Assembly (NCBI GenBank): GCA_902785905.1
Contig: CADAAM010000013.1
Location: 1 to 41,733 of the forward strand
From: Oscillospiraceae bacterium
GTDB taxonomy: Bacteria > Bacillota > Clostridia > Oscillospirales > Oscillospiraceae
Reading direction: 5' to 3'
Length of the DNA: 41,733 bases
Shown one piece after another: positions 41,581 through 41,733 of the stretch (position 1 is the first letter of the stretch; each line of letters starts with the position of its first letter). Both the position numbers and the translations under genes were made by a program. The notes beneath the pieces were generated by a model. It saw nothing but the letters and a program-made list of their open reading frames with translations, made no database searches and was not told the DNA's origin.

Positions 41581-41616
41581 AAAACATAACCGTCGGTTAT
41601 TGGCGGTTATGTTTTT
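41581..41616 (+). terminator. Intrinsic terminator at the end of the signalling operon
   Basis: Nine-pair stem ACATAACCG / CGGTTATGT with an eleven-base loop (41584-41612), then TTTTT, just after repeat copy C. Confidence 0.85.
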
Positions 41617-41634
41617 CGCTATGAGCGCCGACAG

Positions 41635-41732
41635 AAAGGCGTTGTCTCAAAATAGCAAAAGGAGCTATTGAGAGGCAACGTCTCTCTAATTAGTCAAAGT
41701 ATGTTGAAAAAGGCATAGCATATTGACCTCAT
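41635..41732. repeat. Right copy of the 98-bp terminal inverted repeat
   Basis: Exact reverse complement of 1-98. Immediately inward the two ends differ: on the left comes the CGTTAAAACG hairpin of copy D, on the right a CGCTATGAGCGCCGACAGAAA stretch. This fits two members of a repeat family at which the assembly stopped. Confidence 0.9.
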
Positions 41733-41733
41733 C

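Overview
The window reads as a chromosomal contig from an uncultured, GC-rich member of the Clostridia, most likely a gut Oscillospiraceae-type bacterium. This is inference from gene content: hrcA-grpE-dnaK-dnaJ order with a CIRCE operator, a DnaK lacking the Gram-negative NBD insertion, a Ptb-type phosphate acyltransferase, many GTG/TTG starts with strong Shine-Dalgarno sites, and many palindromic intergenic repeats. There are no rRNA, tRNA, phage, transposase or CRISPR genes. The first 98 bases recur exactly, inverted, at the right end (41635-41732), so the contig probably stops in a dispersed repeat rather than at a true chromosome end.

Layout. 133-4143 (-): potABCD polyamine uptake operon. 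4144-4972: repeat-filled gap. 4973-9329 (-): a secreted caspase-fold protein, truA, and a secreted RCC1/MORN repeat protein. 9477-11431 (+): lysA and 5-formyl-THF cyclo-ligase. 11504-12861 (-): a tiny gene with an in-frame 12-bp tandem repeat, then a glycerophosphodiesterase. 13191-15036 (-): a MarR regulator and a frameshifted MFS transporter. 15281-21213 (+): hrcA-grpE-dnaK, dnaJ and a phosphate acyltransferase, under a sigma-A promoter overlapped by CIRCE. 21690-26060 (+): a sensory diguanylate cyclase and an ABC-2 exporter. 26437-28719 (+): an HTH-cupin-acyl-CoA-synthetase fusion. 28796-38421 (+): an attenuator-controlled operon carrying the shikimate pathway and the phenylalanine/tyrosine branches. 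38487-38729 (-): a small LysM protein with a double-glycine leader. 39079-41417 (+): an MBL-fold protein, a class III nucleotidyl cyclase, a STAS protein and a small secreted protein.

The most striking find is in front of the aromatic operon. A consensus promoter (28796-28824) precedes an 18-codon leader ORF (28857-28913; Tyr-Tyr-Thr-Phe near its end), then mutually exclusive hairpins: a 1:2 stem, a 12-bp antiterminator (28914-28925 with 28960-28971) and an intrinsic terminator (28956-28989). This is the architecture of ribosome-mediated attenuation. The operon behind it (aroF, tyrA, aroB, aroA, aroC, pheA, an aroE-aroK fusion, aroQ, aminotransferase) makes only Phe and Tyr, which matches the codons in the leader. 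Firmicutes more often use T-boxes or TRAP for aromatic genes, so a leader-peptide attenuator here deserves attention.

Other highlights are a family of modular, multi-hairpin repeats with ATACTG/CAGTAT ends whose stems change while the folds persist; an HTH-cupin regulator fused to an acyl-CoA synthetase; and a bacteriocin-type leader on a LysM domain. Four genes (MFS transporter, dnaK, ptb, the last secreted protein) are broken by frameshifts or small deletions. Since dnaK is among them, assembly or consensus error is a serious alternative to real decay.
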